A stretch of 11,756 bases of DNA from Hydrogenovibrio sp. UBA650 (lineage in GTDB: Bacteria; Pseudomonadota; Gammaproteobacteria; Thiomicrospirales; Thiomicrospiraceae): NCBI GenBank assembly GCA_002299245.1, contig DBOI01000031.1, forward strand, positions 1 through 11,756, read 5' to 3'. The stretch's first letter is position 1. The number at the start of each line of letters is the position of its first letter. Shown piece after piece: positions 1 through 6,143 of this stretch. Below the pieces are notes generated by a model, which searched no databases, had not been told where the DNA came from, and saw only the letters and a list, made by a program, of their open reading frames with translations. A program made the position numbers and the translations under genes.

Positions 1-290
1 AATCTATTAGACCACGTCATTGGCCTCACGAAAAGGATTCGGTAGAAGTTGGATACTGGGTTGGTAAAGAGTACTGGGATAATGGCATTGCCACAGAATC
101 TTTGAAAATGCTGTTATCTAGTGCTAAATTTCCATCTGTATCTACAGTTGTCGCCAGGATTATGCAAGGGAATATCGGCTCTAAAAAAGTACTACTTAAG
201 TGTGGTTTTGAGTTTGAAGCCAAGTGCACAATTTCTTCAAAGAGCACTGAAATCAATGGTGAGTTTTATACTAAAGCAATCAAAACATAG
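1..290 (+). CDS. GNAT-family N-acetyltransferase (RimJ/RimL type), C-terminal part only
   Basis: The frame is open from the left edge (first full codon at 3) to a TAG at 288-290, giving about 95 residues of the C-terminal half of a GNAT acetyltransferase; the start lies outside the window. The stretch GYWVGKEYWDNGIATESL resembles the acetyl-CoA-binding region of the RimJ/RimL group, where GYW(I/L)G..YWG.G.ATEA is typical. The later NIGSKKVLLKCGF matches the usual N..S..VL.K.GF end motif. Enzymes of this type move an acetyl group from acetyl-CoA to an amine of a protein or small molecule in the cytoplasm. The substrate cannot be told from this fragment. The ATG at 102 falls inside the fold and is not the start. 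A YnfA-type gene follows 36 nt later on the same strand. Confidence 0.85.
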   Translation, partial: SIRPRHWPHEKDSVEVGYWVGKEYWDNGIATESLKMLLSSAKFPSVSTVVARIMQGNIGSKKVLLKCGFEFEAKCTISSKSTEINGEFYTKAIKT

Positions 291-326
291 TAAAACTAAA
301 CTAATCGCAATTCACAGACTAAGGGG

Positions 327-668
327 ATGATTATTTTTCCTGAACTAAAAACAGTCGGACTATTTCTACTCACCGCTCTGGCAGAGATTATAGGCTGCTA
401 TTTATCCTATCTATGGTTGCGAGAAGATAAAACTATTTGGCTGTTAGTGCCTGCTGCCTTTAGCCTTGCACTATTTGTATGGTTGCTTTCTCTGCATCCA
501 ACAAACACCGGAAGAGTCTATGCTGCATACGGCGGTGTTTATGTTTTTATGGCGATTATGTGGTTATGGTTAATAGATGGTGTTCGTCCAACAAGTTGGG
601 ATATTGTTGGTTCGGCCATCGCAATATTGGGAATGGCAATTATCATGTTCGCCCCCAATAATTCGTAA
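327..668 (+). CDS. ynfA: UPF0060 / YnfA-family small integral membrane protein
   Basis: This 113-residue protein is close to the usual family length of about 108. Four hydrophobic segments lie near residues 9-30, 36-56, 66-84 and 92-109. Family hallmarks are AEIIGCYL (19-26), LHPTNTGRVYAAYGGVYV (56-73) and DGVRPTSWD (84-92). The family is distantly related to small multidrug-resistance transporters and sits in the inner membrane; its role is not well established. The start is slightly awkward: AAGGGG abuts the ATG with no spacing, yet no other in-frame ATG, GTG or TTG lies just upstream, so ATG 327 is kept. The next gene starts 20 nt after the stop, so co-transcription is likely. Confidence 0.9.
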   Translation: MIIFPELKTVGLFLLTALAEIIGCYLSYLWLREDKTIWLLVPAAFSLALFVWLLSLHPTNTGRVYAAYGGVYVFMAIMWLWLIDGVRPTSWDIVGSAIAILGMAIIMFAPNNS

Positions 669-688
669 ACTTCAAGTGGCAGATTATT

Positions 689-1078
689 ATGAACCAAACA
701 CCAACCGAGTTTATGCAGCAGTATCTGAGTAATGGATATGATCTCGAGGCAATTGTGGATCTAATCGATGACGGTGCAATCTACTTCTTTAGCAATCACT
801 CAGCTCATATAGGAAAAGCTCAAATAGCTTCTGCCATTAAAAAGAACTTTGACACAATTAAGGACGACGATTACCACATCAATAATCTTACCTGACTCTC
901 TGAAACCGAAGATTTAGCGGTATGTGTTTATGACTTTGCATGGTCGGGGTTAATTGACGGCAACAAGGTTTCTGGCTCTGGACGAGGTACCACTGTTATC
1001 AAAAGAGATCTTCAATCATGGCGAGTGCTACATGAGCATTTAAGTCAGGGACGTTTTCTAGCCAATCAAACTGACTAG
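689..1078 (+). pseudogene. NTF2/SnoaL-like domain protein interrupted by an in-frame TGA
   Basis: Translation from ATG 689 runs 68 codons to a TGA at 893-895, then continues in the same frame for 60 more sense codons to TAG 1076-1078, for about 129 codons in all. The two halves form one sensible NTF2/SnoaL-like fold. The first half has the helical start (residues 4-25) and the NHSAHIGKAQI stretch. The second half supplies the strands LAVCVYDFAWSG, the IDGNKVSGSGRGT turn and WRVLHEHLS. The family covers small cone-shaped proteins acting as enzymes or ligand binders; the specific role here is unknown. The TGA most likely replaces a Trp TGG (or CGA), giving a nonsense-mutated gene or a single-base sequencing error. 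The identity as an NTF2-like protein is a fold-level call, not a gene name. Confidence 0.7.
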
Positions 1079-1122
1079 CCGGGTTCAGCAGAGAAAATTT
1101 ATTGAGTTAGCCATTTAGGCGC

Positions 1123-1145
1123 AAAACAACAGGCCTGTTGTTTTT
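1123..1145. terminator. Bidirectional rho-independent terminator between convergent operons
   Basis: A perfect inverted repeat centred on AGGCCT (core ACAACAGGCCTGTTGT) is flanked by an A-run on the left and a T-run on the right, so it can end transcripts arriving from either side. It lies 45 nt after the plus-strand NTF2-like frame. On the minus strand it begins exactly at the stop codon of the 58-residue membrane protein gene. Confidence 0.75.
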
Positions 1146-1320
1146 AACGTAACGTGTATTTTTGGTCCGCTTTATCTGTTTGCTCAGTTTCGTTAACGAC
1201 TTGTTTATTACCGGAGTTTTTAAACAACCAGGTAATCACAAAGTGGAGTAACAAGCTGATTACCAGTGATCCACCGGCAACCAGCCATAAATTGTCTAAT
1301 GCCCAAGCTGACCATCCCAT
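1144..1320 (-). CDS. 58-residue single-pass membrane protein at the end of the sulfide dehydrogenase operon
   Basis: The minus strand from ATG 1320 to TAA 1146-1144 encodes 58 residues beginning MGWSAWALDNLWLVAGG. A strong Shine-Dalgarno sequence (AAAGGGA, about 6 nt before the ATG) supports translation. A Trp-rich N-terminus leads into one hydrophobic helix at about residues 11-33, followed by a short hydrophilic tail with Lys35 and Lys39 next to the membrane and no Cys or heme motif. Charge distribution suggests N-terminus out, C-terminus in. It lies 39 nt after the diheme cytochrome gene, in the same direction, and ends at the operon terminator. I do not recognise the family. By context it may anchor or dock the periplasmic cytochromes, as small accessory subunits do in other respiratory complexes; that role is inference. 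Confidence 0.75.
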   Translation of the reverse strand: MGWSAWALDNLWLVAGGSLVISLLLHFVITWLFKNSGNKQVVNETEQTDKADQKYTLR

Positions 1321-1359
1321 ATTAAGTCCCTTTAAATAATCTGCTCGGAATTATACCTT

Positions 1360-2082
1360 TTATTTTGCTTCGGCAACTAACGGCAGTGCAGCATAGTAAG
1401 CGGCTAAGGCATCGATTTCTTCGTCAGTTAAGCCATCTGCAATCATGCGCATCATCGGGTTTGCGCCTTCAACACCATGCGCGGTACGGAATGCTTTTGT
1501 GGCTTTTTTGAAAAACTCCGGTACTTGTCCAGCCAGTGCTGGCATGGTTGCCATACCTTCGCCCTTCACGCCGTGACAAGATGCACAGCCTGTAATTCCA
1601 CGGTTAGGATCACCCGCCATAACCAGGTTTTTAATTGCCGCTTGATCAACAGGCTTGGCCAATTCCCAGGCCTGTAATTTTTGATCCGACATATAAGCTG
1701 CAAGATCAGCAATTTGTTGATCGTCCATTGATCTTGCAAGACGAACCATTGGCGCAGTCTTATTATTGCCATGCCAGCGTGGCCCTTGTTGGTAGTTCAG
1801 CATCATCTTGACGATATACTGCTCTCCCTGGCCTTTTAGGCTTGGGTAATTGCGAGAAGCCGAACTACCCATCACACCGTGACAACTGTTACACATCATA
1901 TTGTTGTGGACATCTTGACCACGAGAGACATCACCCTTTGGCATGGAGCCAACTTTTTGATCCAGAGACATTCCGCCCCACGGTTTTGCACCTGCTGGGT
2001 TTTGGTGGTCACCGGAGATCGCTTTGGTTGCAATCAGAGTCACGCCAAACAAAGCCGCAAGTAATAGATATTTTTTAGACAT
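1360..2082 (-). CDS. Periplasmic diheme cytochrome c (c4-like)
   Basis: The protein has 240 residues with an N-terminal signal sequence (MSKKYLLLAALFGVTLIATKA) and two c-type heme sites, CNSCH at 64-68 and CASCH at 166-170. Two similar domains are visible, each ending in a Met-containing loop (around M112 and M210-M211) that can supply the axial ligand. Length and two-domain layout fit the cytochrome c4 family, which carries electrons in the periplasm to terminal oxidases. ATG 2082 is preferred over ATG 2088 because AGGA sits 7 nt before the former but touches the latter. The gene lies 26 nt after the flavoprotein gene, so it probably takes electrons from the flavocytochrome or is a second cytochrome subunit. 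Diheme FccA subunits are known in some sulfide dehydrogenases, so a direct subunit role is possible. Confidence 0.88.
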   Translation of the reverse strand: MSKKYLLLAALFGVTLIATKAISGDHQNPAGAKPWGGMSLDQKVGSMPKGDVSRGQDVHNNMMCNSCHGVMGSSASRNYPSLKGQGEQYIVKMMLNYQQGPRWHGNNKTAPMVRLARSMDDQQIADLAAYMSDQKLQAWELAKPVDQAAIKNLVMAGDPNRGITGCASCHGVKGEGMATMPALAGQVPEFFKKATKAFRTAHGVEGANPMMRMIADGLTDEEIDALAAYYAALPLVAEAK

Positions 2083-2108
2083 AATCATTTCCTCTTTAGC
2101 TTTATGTC

Positions 2109-3440
2109 TCAGGAGAAGACATCTTTTACAAAATTGCGTTGCCAGTTTTTCTGATAAGTCGCTTCCAAAATTGGCAGGCCTGCTTTATCGGTAATTGGCG
2201 ATACGCCAGCCGAACCACCTTTTGGTTGGATTAAACCATCGCGAACTTCATAGATTGCGGAAATTGAAACACCGTAGTTTTCACCTGCCAAACTAAAGCA
2301 AACATTGGCGTAAACTGCCTTGCCAAGCTGATTACCTTGAAGAGTATCGGAAACAGCCTGGGCACAAACCTTGGCCTGTGAATTTGCCGAGTAACCTGAC
2401 TTTGGCATGGCATCAGCAATGGTACTGTCACCTAATACATAGACCTCTTTATGCAGCAAAGACTCCATTGAGTTTCTGTCAACTGGACACCAACCAGAGT
2501 TATTGGTCAGGCCAAGGTTCTGTGCCAGTTTTCCGGCGCGTTGATTTGGTATTAGATTGATTAAGTCTGCCTTGTGGTTTCCACTGTCGGTTTCAACCGT
2601 CATGTTTTTAGTATCCAAACGATTTACTTTTCCACCCTCTGAACCAGAAACCCACTCAATCATAGCGTTATCGGTTTTGAAACCATAGAGACGCTCCCAG
2701 GCTTTTTTGAAAGGCCCGTCTTTGGTAAAGCGATCTTTTGGATCAAGCACCAACAGCTTAGCAGTAGGATTATGAACCTTTAGATAATCGGCAAAAAGCG
2801 ACGCTCTTTCATAAGGCCCAGGAGGGCAACGATATGGGTTTTCCGGTGGCGCAATAATCGCGGTTCCGCCTTTAGGCAGGTTAATCAACTGCTTCCTCAG
2901 TTCTAGAGTTTTTGCGCCAGCTTTGTAGGCGTGAGGGAATTTTCCTGCCGCAACTTCGGCATCGAAACCTTCAGTGTCTGCAAATTTAAAATCGATACCC
3001 GGAGAGACAACCAGCTTGTCATAGGCCAAAGTTTCACCTTTGGCTGTCTTGACTGTTTTTTTGCTGAAATCGGCTCCTGTAACTTCATCAATCAGTACAT
3101 TCACCTTGTACTTGGACTGCAGAACCTGATGATTAAAAGTCAATTCATCCAGAGTGTGCATACCCACAATGACATCATTACTTCTAAAGCAGGTAATGTA
3201 TTCCGGGTGTTTTTCAATAAGGGTGATTTTGACATCCGGATTGGCAAAACGCAGGTACTTGGCAAAAGATGAGCCACCAACACCACCGCCTAAAACCACG
3301 ACATTCGGCGCATTTTTAGCAAAGGCTTTTTCACTGGCACCAAAAATCCCAGAAGCGGCAACAACAGAGGCTCCAAACAGTTTAATCAGATCACGACGAT
3401 TGATTTTCTGCTCAAAGGTTTTGTGTTCTAACTGACTCAT
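2109..3440 (-). CDS. fccB: Flavocytochrome c sulfide dehydrogenase, flavoprotein subunit (FccB/SoxF type)
   Basis: This 443-residue FAD protein of the sulfide dehydrogenase family oxidises sulfide in the periplasm and passes electrons to a cytochrome c subunit. A Tat signal with twin Arg (INRRDLIKLFG, R15-R16) is followed by the FAD Rossmann motif GGGVGG at 51-56 and a second FAD motif, VYVLGDS, at 333-339. Cys84 in EYITCFRSN aligns with the Cys that binds FAD covalently in FccB. Cys205 (NPYRCPPGPYE) and Cys381 (NVCFSLAGENYGVSISAIY) match the redox-active pair, so the enzyme looks functional. The C-terminal FCSD-type domain is complete. ATG 3440 is chosen because AAGGGGG lies about 5 nt upstream and the ATG overlaps the preceding cytochrome stop as ATGA; a 20-residue upstream extension would overlap that gene further and spoil the Tat signal. 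Confidence 0.93.
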   Translation of the reverse strand: MSQLEHKTFEQKINRRDLIKLFGASVVAASGIFGASEKAFAKNAPNVVVLGGGVGGSSFAKYLRFANPDVKITLIEKHPEYITCFRSNDVIVGMHTLDELTFNHQVLQSKYKVNVLIDEVTGADFSKKTVKTAKGETLAYDKLVVSPGIDFKFADTEGFDAEVAAGKFPHAYKAGAKTLELRKQLINLPKGGTAIIAPPENPYRCPPGPYERASLFADYLKVHNPTAKLLVLDPKDRFTKDGPFKKAWERLYGFKTDNAMIEWVSGSEGGKVNRLDTKNMTVETDSGNHKADLINLIPNQRAGKLAQNLGLTNNSGWCPVDRNSMESLLHKEVYVLGDSTIADAMPKSGYSANSQAKVCAQAVSDTLQGNQLGKAVYANVCFSLAGENYGVSISAIYEVRDGLIQPKGGSAGVSPITDKAGLPILEATYQKNWQRNFVKDVFS

Positions 3441-3814
3441 TTTTGCCCCCTTGTCGCATCCAACGAAAGCTGAGCTTCTTCTAAACTGGTGTCCACCCAC
3501 TGCTTTTTAGGTTGTAATTCAAACCAGCTAGCCATCGCCTTGATCTCTTCATCCGTAAAGCCTTTGGCTACTCGATCCATAATGGTTGCTGGACGATCTC
3601 CTTGACGAAAATCAAGCATCGCTTTGGTGAATTGTTCGGCAGGCATAGCTGCGATTGGAGGCATCGACTCTTCAAATTCCTGACCGTTAGTACCGTGACA
3701 GGGAGCACATTGCCAAGCCATTGCTTGACCTTTTGCAATTGGATTTATATTTTCTGCCATAGCGGAATTCATAGCAGAGACTGCCAGAAAACCATAAATA
3801 ATTCTGTGGTTCAT
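3437..3814 (-). CDS. Monoheme cytochrome c, probable cytochrome subunit of the sulfide dehydrogenase (FccA-like)
   Basis: The protein has 125 residues: a signal peptide (MNHRIIYGFLAVSAMNSAMA, cut after residue 20), one heme-binding site CAPCH at 36-40, and a likely axial Met at M79 in TIMDRVAKGFTDEEI. This is a small class I cytochrome. ATG 3814 is favoured because AAAGGTGG lies 5 nt before it; an in-frame GTG at 3823 sits within that ribosome-binding site. The stop overlaps the flavoprotein start as ATGA, pointing to translational coupling and stoichiometric production, so it is the best candidate for the electron-accepting subunit of that enzyme. Known FccA proteins are either monoheme or diheme; here a separate diheme cytochrome also follows in the operon. 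Confidence 0.88.
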   Translation of the reverse strand: MNHRIIYGFLAVSAMNSAMAENINPIAKGQAMAWQCAPCHGTNGQEFEESMPPIAAMPAEQFTKAMLDFRQGDRPATIMDRVAKGFTDEEIKAMASWFELQPKKQWVDTSLEEAQLSLDATRGQK

Positions 3815-4039
3815 AGCTACCACCTTTACGCTTCAGAATCGAGCGCTGTTAAGTTCGACTAAAATGCTTACTCACCTTGACCAAAGGTTATAAGCGGCCA
3901 CAAATTAACCATAATATAAGTAGGTTATCTGTTGTTTTATGTCGGGAATTTTATATGAACAGGCTTGATGAAATGAAATCAAAAGATTTATTTATTGGGA
4001 TATAAAAATATTTATGGCAAGAGAAATTGATGTTTAAGC
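3815..4039. other. AT-rich intergenic region upstream of the cytochrome/flavoprotein operon
   Basis: These 225 bases lie between the first cytochrome gene and the stop of the DRR protein gene, and must contain the operon promoter. No pair of good -35/-10 boxes stands out on the minus strand; TATATT and TATAAC hexamers are present without convincing -35 partners. A small inverted repeat, ACCTT-GACCA-AAGGT (3874-3888), is the only symmetrical element seen and could be an operator. No convincing coding frame was found. Confidence 0.4.
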
Positions 4040-4330
4040 TTAGTCAGCAGAACCAATTAACTGATTAATTTCTTCCTGAGTTAGCGAAGATTGCGGGCTG
4101 ATTTTGTCTGAAAAACGACGGTTTTTACGGCGGTCAATACCTTGACGGCGATCAATACCTAACCGGGGATTGATAAAAGAACGAAGCCACCAACTGAACC
4201 GTCTGTAAAAAGAGGCATCACGAATGTCAGCACGTCGCTCTAAACTGTTGCGACGGTCAGGCCCCCTTTCGATCATTTTTGAAGGCTTATTAATACGATT
4301 GATTTTGTGTTTTTTGTAGGTTTCAGTCAT
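4040..4330 (-). CDS. Small Arg-rich protein with repeated 'DRR' motifs, function unknown
   Basis: This 96-residue, very basic protein is not assigned to a named family here. Its centre repeats Asp/Glu-Arg-Arg units: PDRR (24-27), ERR (31-33), YRR (42-44), GIDRRQGIDRRKNRR (58-72), with a Trp-rich stretch FSWWLRSF at 45-52 that could touch membrane or nucleic acid. The tail LTQEEINQLIGSAD resembles the (L/I)S(Q)xEIDALL peptide at the N-terminus of flagellar switch proteins FliM/FliN. There is no signal peptide. The ATG at 4330 lacks a clear Shine-Dalgarno sequence, and the ATG at 4276 (residue 19) is an alternative, so the start is uncertain. It lies downstream of adk with 145 nt between them, including an inverted repeat, so it may have its own promoter. 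Confidence 0.6.
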   Translation of the reverse strand: MTETYKKHKINRINKPSKMIERGPDRRNSLERRADIRDASFYRRFSWWLRSFINPRLGIDRRQGIDRRKNRRFSDKISPQSSLTQEEINQLIGSAD

Positions 4331-4381
4331 AACAAATCATTGACTTCGCAAATTAAAAAATCACTTTTATTAAAGCAAAAC

Positions 4382-4434
4382 CATGAGGATAGAGTAAATA
4401 TGCATTACTACTTAAGATCAAACTTATCCTCATG
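4382..4434. repeat. 10-bp inverted repeat with 33-nt spacer between adk and the DRR gene
   Basis: CATGAGGATA at 4382-4391 is perfectly repeated in inverse as TATCCTCATG at 4425-4434. Within the spacer AGTAA and TTACT form a second small inverted repeat. On the minus strand the outer stem is followed by GGTTTTGC, a weak T-run. It could be a terminator after adk, a structured leader for the DRR gene, or a protein-binding site. Confidence 0.5.
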
Positions 4435-4475
4435 ATTTACAAGGTTATTATGCTGTAATATTGGTTTTTATTTGC

Positions 4476-5123
4476 TTAAGAAAGCTTATCTAAAATAGCC
4501 TTTTCAACCTCTTCAATCGGAAGAGTTCCATCTACTCTGATGTACTGCATTGCATCATTTTTTTCCGCTGCATCAGTGTAGTAATCGATCAAAGGAGCAG
4601 TCTGTTTGTGATAAACATCAAGACGATCTTTAACGACTTCTGGCTTATCATCATCACGAAGAACCAGATCTTCACCGGTTTCATCGTCTTTATCTTCTAC
4701 TTTTGGCGGATTGTAAACTACGTGGTAGCTTCGGCCAGAAGCCATGTGACAACGACGGCCTGACATGCGCTCAACAATCACTTCATCCGCAACATCAATT
4801 TCGATTATTGCATCAATTTCAACTCCTGCTTCAGCAACCGCATCTGCTTGCGGAACTGTGCGAGGGAAACCGTCTAACAAAAAACCATTGGCACAATCGT
4901 CTTCAGTGATGCGCTCTTTCACCATTCCAATAATCACTTCATCGGTAACCAACTGACCTGCATCAATTGCTGCTTTAGCCTGTTTACCAAGCTCGGTACC
5001 CGCTTTGATCGCTGCTCGCAGCATATCGCCCGTAGAGATTTGCGGAATATCAAACTGCTTAGTTAAAAATTGAGCTTGTGTACCTTTACCGGCACCAGGT
5101 GCGCCTAAAAGAATAAGTTTCAT
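4476..5123 (-). CDS. adk: Adenylate kinase
   Basis: This 215-residue cytoplasmic enzyme interconverts ATP + AMP and 2 ADP, balancing adenylate pools. Visible motifs are the P-loop GAPGAGKGT (7-15), the AMP-binding region STGDMLR (30-36), DGFPRT (84-89) and the long LID (about 122-160) with GRRCHMASGRSYHVVYNPPK. The LID has a single Cys and no four-Cys zinc site, as in Gram-negative enzymes such as that of E. coli, whose LID has the same GRR.H..SGR.YH...NPPK pattern. Length is normal and the frame intact. AGGA lies about 9 nt before the ATG, and a TATAAT box is located 40 nt upstream, so the gene seems to have its own promoter behind the terminator of the preceding gene. Confidence 0.97.
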   Translation of the reverse strand: MKLILLGAPGAGKGTQAQFLTKQFDIPQISTGDMLRAAIKAGTELGKQAKAAIDAGQLVTDEVIIGMVKERITEDDCANGFLLDGFPRTVPQADAVAEAGVEIDAIIEIDVADEVIVERMSGRRCHMASGRSYHVVYNPPKVEDKDDETGEDLVLRDDDKPEVVKDRLDVYHKQTAPLIDYYTDAAEKNDAMQYIRVDGTLPIEEVEKAILDKLS

Positions 5124-5162
5124 GGGTTATGTCCTGATTGACTGTTAATTAATTGGAGCGAT

Positions 5163-5168
5163 ATTATA
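5163..5168 (-). promoter_or_regulatory. Probable adk promoter -10 box
   Basis: TATAAT on the minus strand lies 39 nt before the adk ATG. A near-palindrome GACTTTAATTAAGTC (5171-5185) occupies the spacer. No good -35 hexamer is visible at 16-18 bp, so the box may depend on an activator or be a weak promoter. Confidence 0.5.
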
Positions 5169-5187
5169 CGGACTTTAATTAAGTCAT

Positions 5188-5212
5188 AAAAGCTTCACTA
5201 CAATGAGGCTTT
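5188..5212 (-). terminator. Rho-independent terminator after the fructosamine-kinase gene
   Basis: Reading the minus strand, AAAGCCTCA and TGAAGCTTT pair as a 9-bp stem with one mismatch and a 6-nt loop, followed by TTTTAT. It lies 22 nt after the kinase stop and just before the adk promoter, closing the mrcA-kinase unit. Confidence 0.6.
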
Positions 5213-5234
5213 GCCGAAAACTTATTACATCGAC

Positions 5235-6131
5235 TTATTTAGCCTTCTCTAACAGCGATGAGATGGTGTTTAGAGCCTGCTGTTGATAGTGGCCACCAAA
5301 TAGATTGAAGTGGTTGAGAATATGGTAAAGGTTGTAGAGCGGTTTGCGGCTCTGGTAACCTTGATCGAGAGGTAATACTTGGTTATAACCTTGATAAAAA
5401 GCCTGACTAAAACCGCCAAACAGTTCGGTCATGGCAATATCGGTTTCCCTGTCCCCATAATAACTGGCAGGATCAAAAATAACGGCTTCTGTTTCTTCGC
5501 TATCCACATCGACAAAGGCGCTGTTACCACCCCATAGATCGCCGTGTAAAAGAGATGCCTCTGGCGAATAGTTCTGAAACCAAAATGGCAGAGCATCAAT
5601 TAACTCTGTACCCAGGTCATAGAGACTGCGTTTGGCGCCATTGATTTGCGCCAACTCTAACTGCGGCAGCAGGCGCTCCTGGCCATAAAACGTCAGCCAT
5701 TGAAAATGCCACTGATTTTTTTGTAGGGTATGACCAATAAAGTTATCTTCAAACCAACCAAACGGCATACTGTCATGATTGATCTGTTTGTGCATCTGTG
5801 CCAGAGCTTTGCCGCGTTGACAGTCATCACCGCCATGCACAAAGTGAAGGTGTTCCATCAGCAACCAGGCCTGTTGATTGTATATTCCGTAACCGTAAAC
5901 CTGTGGGCAACGAATACTATTAGATTGGGCAATCGCCTGTAAGCTGTGAGCTTCAGTTTGGAAAAGCCCTAGAGATGAAGAACCGTTGGTTTTAAGGAAA
6001 TAACTGCCATCTTGGGTTTGTAGATGAAAGGCCTGGTGAATATCGCCGCCAGATACCGGTGCGGCCGATTCAATATGAATGGGTTTTTGTAGTTGTTCAC
6101 TCAGATAGTGTGAAAAATCGTCCCAATTCAT
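5235..6131 (-). CDS. Fructosamine kinase family protein (FN3K-like)
   Basis: This 298-residue protein of the fructosamine/ketosamine-3-kinase family belongs to the aminoglycoside-phosphotransferase-like fold. Such enzymes phosphorylate sugar-amine adducts formed by glycation, leading to repair of the protein or amine. Visible features are the nucleotide-loop region PVSGGDIHQAF (25-35), the ATP-binding Lys in YFLK (K47), the catalytic loop HGDLWGGN (196-203, with Asp198 as likely base) and the metal-binding FDPASYYGDRE (219-229). Length is typical. ATG 6131 is preferred over upstream TTG codons because AGGA precedes it at about 10 nt. The gene begins 12 nt after the mrcA stop, so both are probably on one transcript. 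The true substrate in bacteria is often unknown; 'aminoglycoside resistance' is not supported. Confidence 0.9.
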   Translation of the reverse strand: MNWDDFSHYLSEQLQKPIHIESAAPVSGGDIHQAFHLQTQDGSYFLKTNGSSSLGLFQTEAHSLQAIAQSNSIRCPQVYGYGIYNQQAWLLMEHLHFVHGGDDCQRGKALAQMHKQINHDSMPFGWFEDNFIGHTLQKNQWHFQWLTFYGQERLLPQLELAQINGAKRSLYDLGTELIDALPFWFQNYSPEASLLHGDLWGGNSAFVDVDSEETEAVIFDPASYYGDRETDIAMTELFGGFSQAFYQGYNQVLPLDQGYQSRKPLYNLYHILNHFNLFGGHYQQQALNTISSLLEKAK

Positions 6132-6143
6132 AAACAACAAATC

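Noticed and set aside
893..895. Selenocysteine at the internal TGA
   Set aside because: No convincing stem-loop follows directly, and the protein family is not a known selenoprotein group; nonsense mutation or base error is simpler.
291..1120. Integron cassette array suggested by three small same-strand genes
   Set aside because: No attC-like inverted sites are present between the genes; spacings of 36 and 20 nt are too short to hold one, and GTTAGCC at 1106 does not fit the core-site consensus.
1154..1339. Plus-strand 61-residue reading frame in the gap before the cytochrome genes
   Set aside because: It overlaps the minus-strand 58-residue membrane protein, which has a good ribosome-binding site, a clear helix and operon context; the plus frame has none of these.
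2931..3272. 113-residue plus-strand frame inside the flavoprotein gene
   Set aside because: It is antisense to a well-conserved FAD protein, has no recognisable domain and no ribosome-binding site; a shadow frame.
3441..3500. Upstream start that would add 20 residues to the flavoprotein
   Set aside because: It would overlap the cytochrome gene by 64 nt and put a non-signal segment ahead of the Tat motif; ATG 3440 has AAGGGGG upstream and the ATGA overlap.
4382..4392. Resemblance of CATGAGGATAG to the MS2 phage coat-binding hairpin
   Set aside because: The required short 7-bp stem with ATTA loop is absent; the real pairing partner lies 33 nt away.
6132..6140. TTG start for the fructosamine-kinase gene
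   Set aside because: AGGA is only 2 to 4 nt from the TTG codons, while ATG 6131 has a workable distance and is the commoner start.
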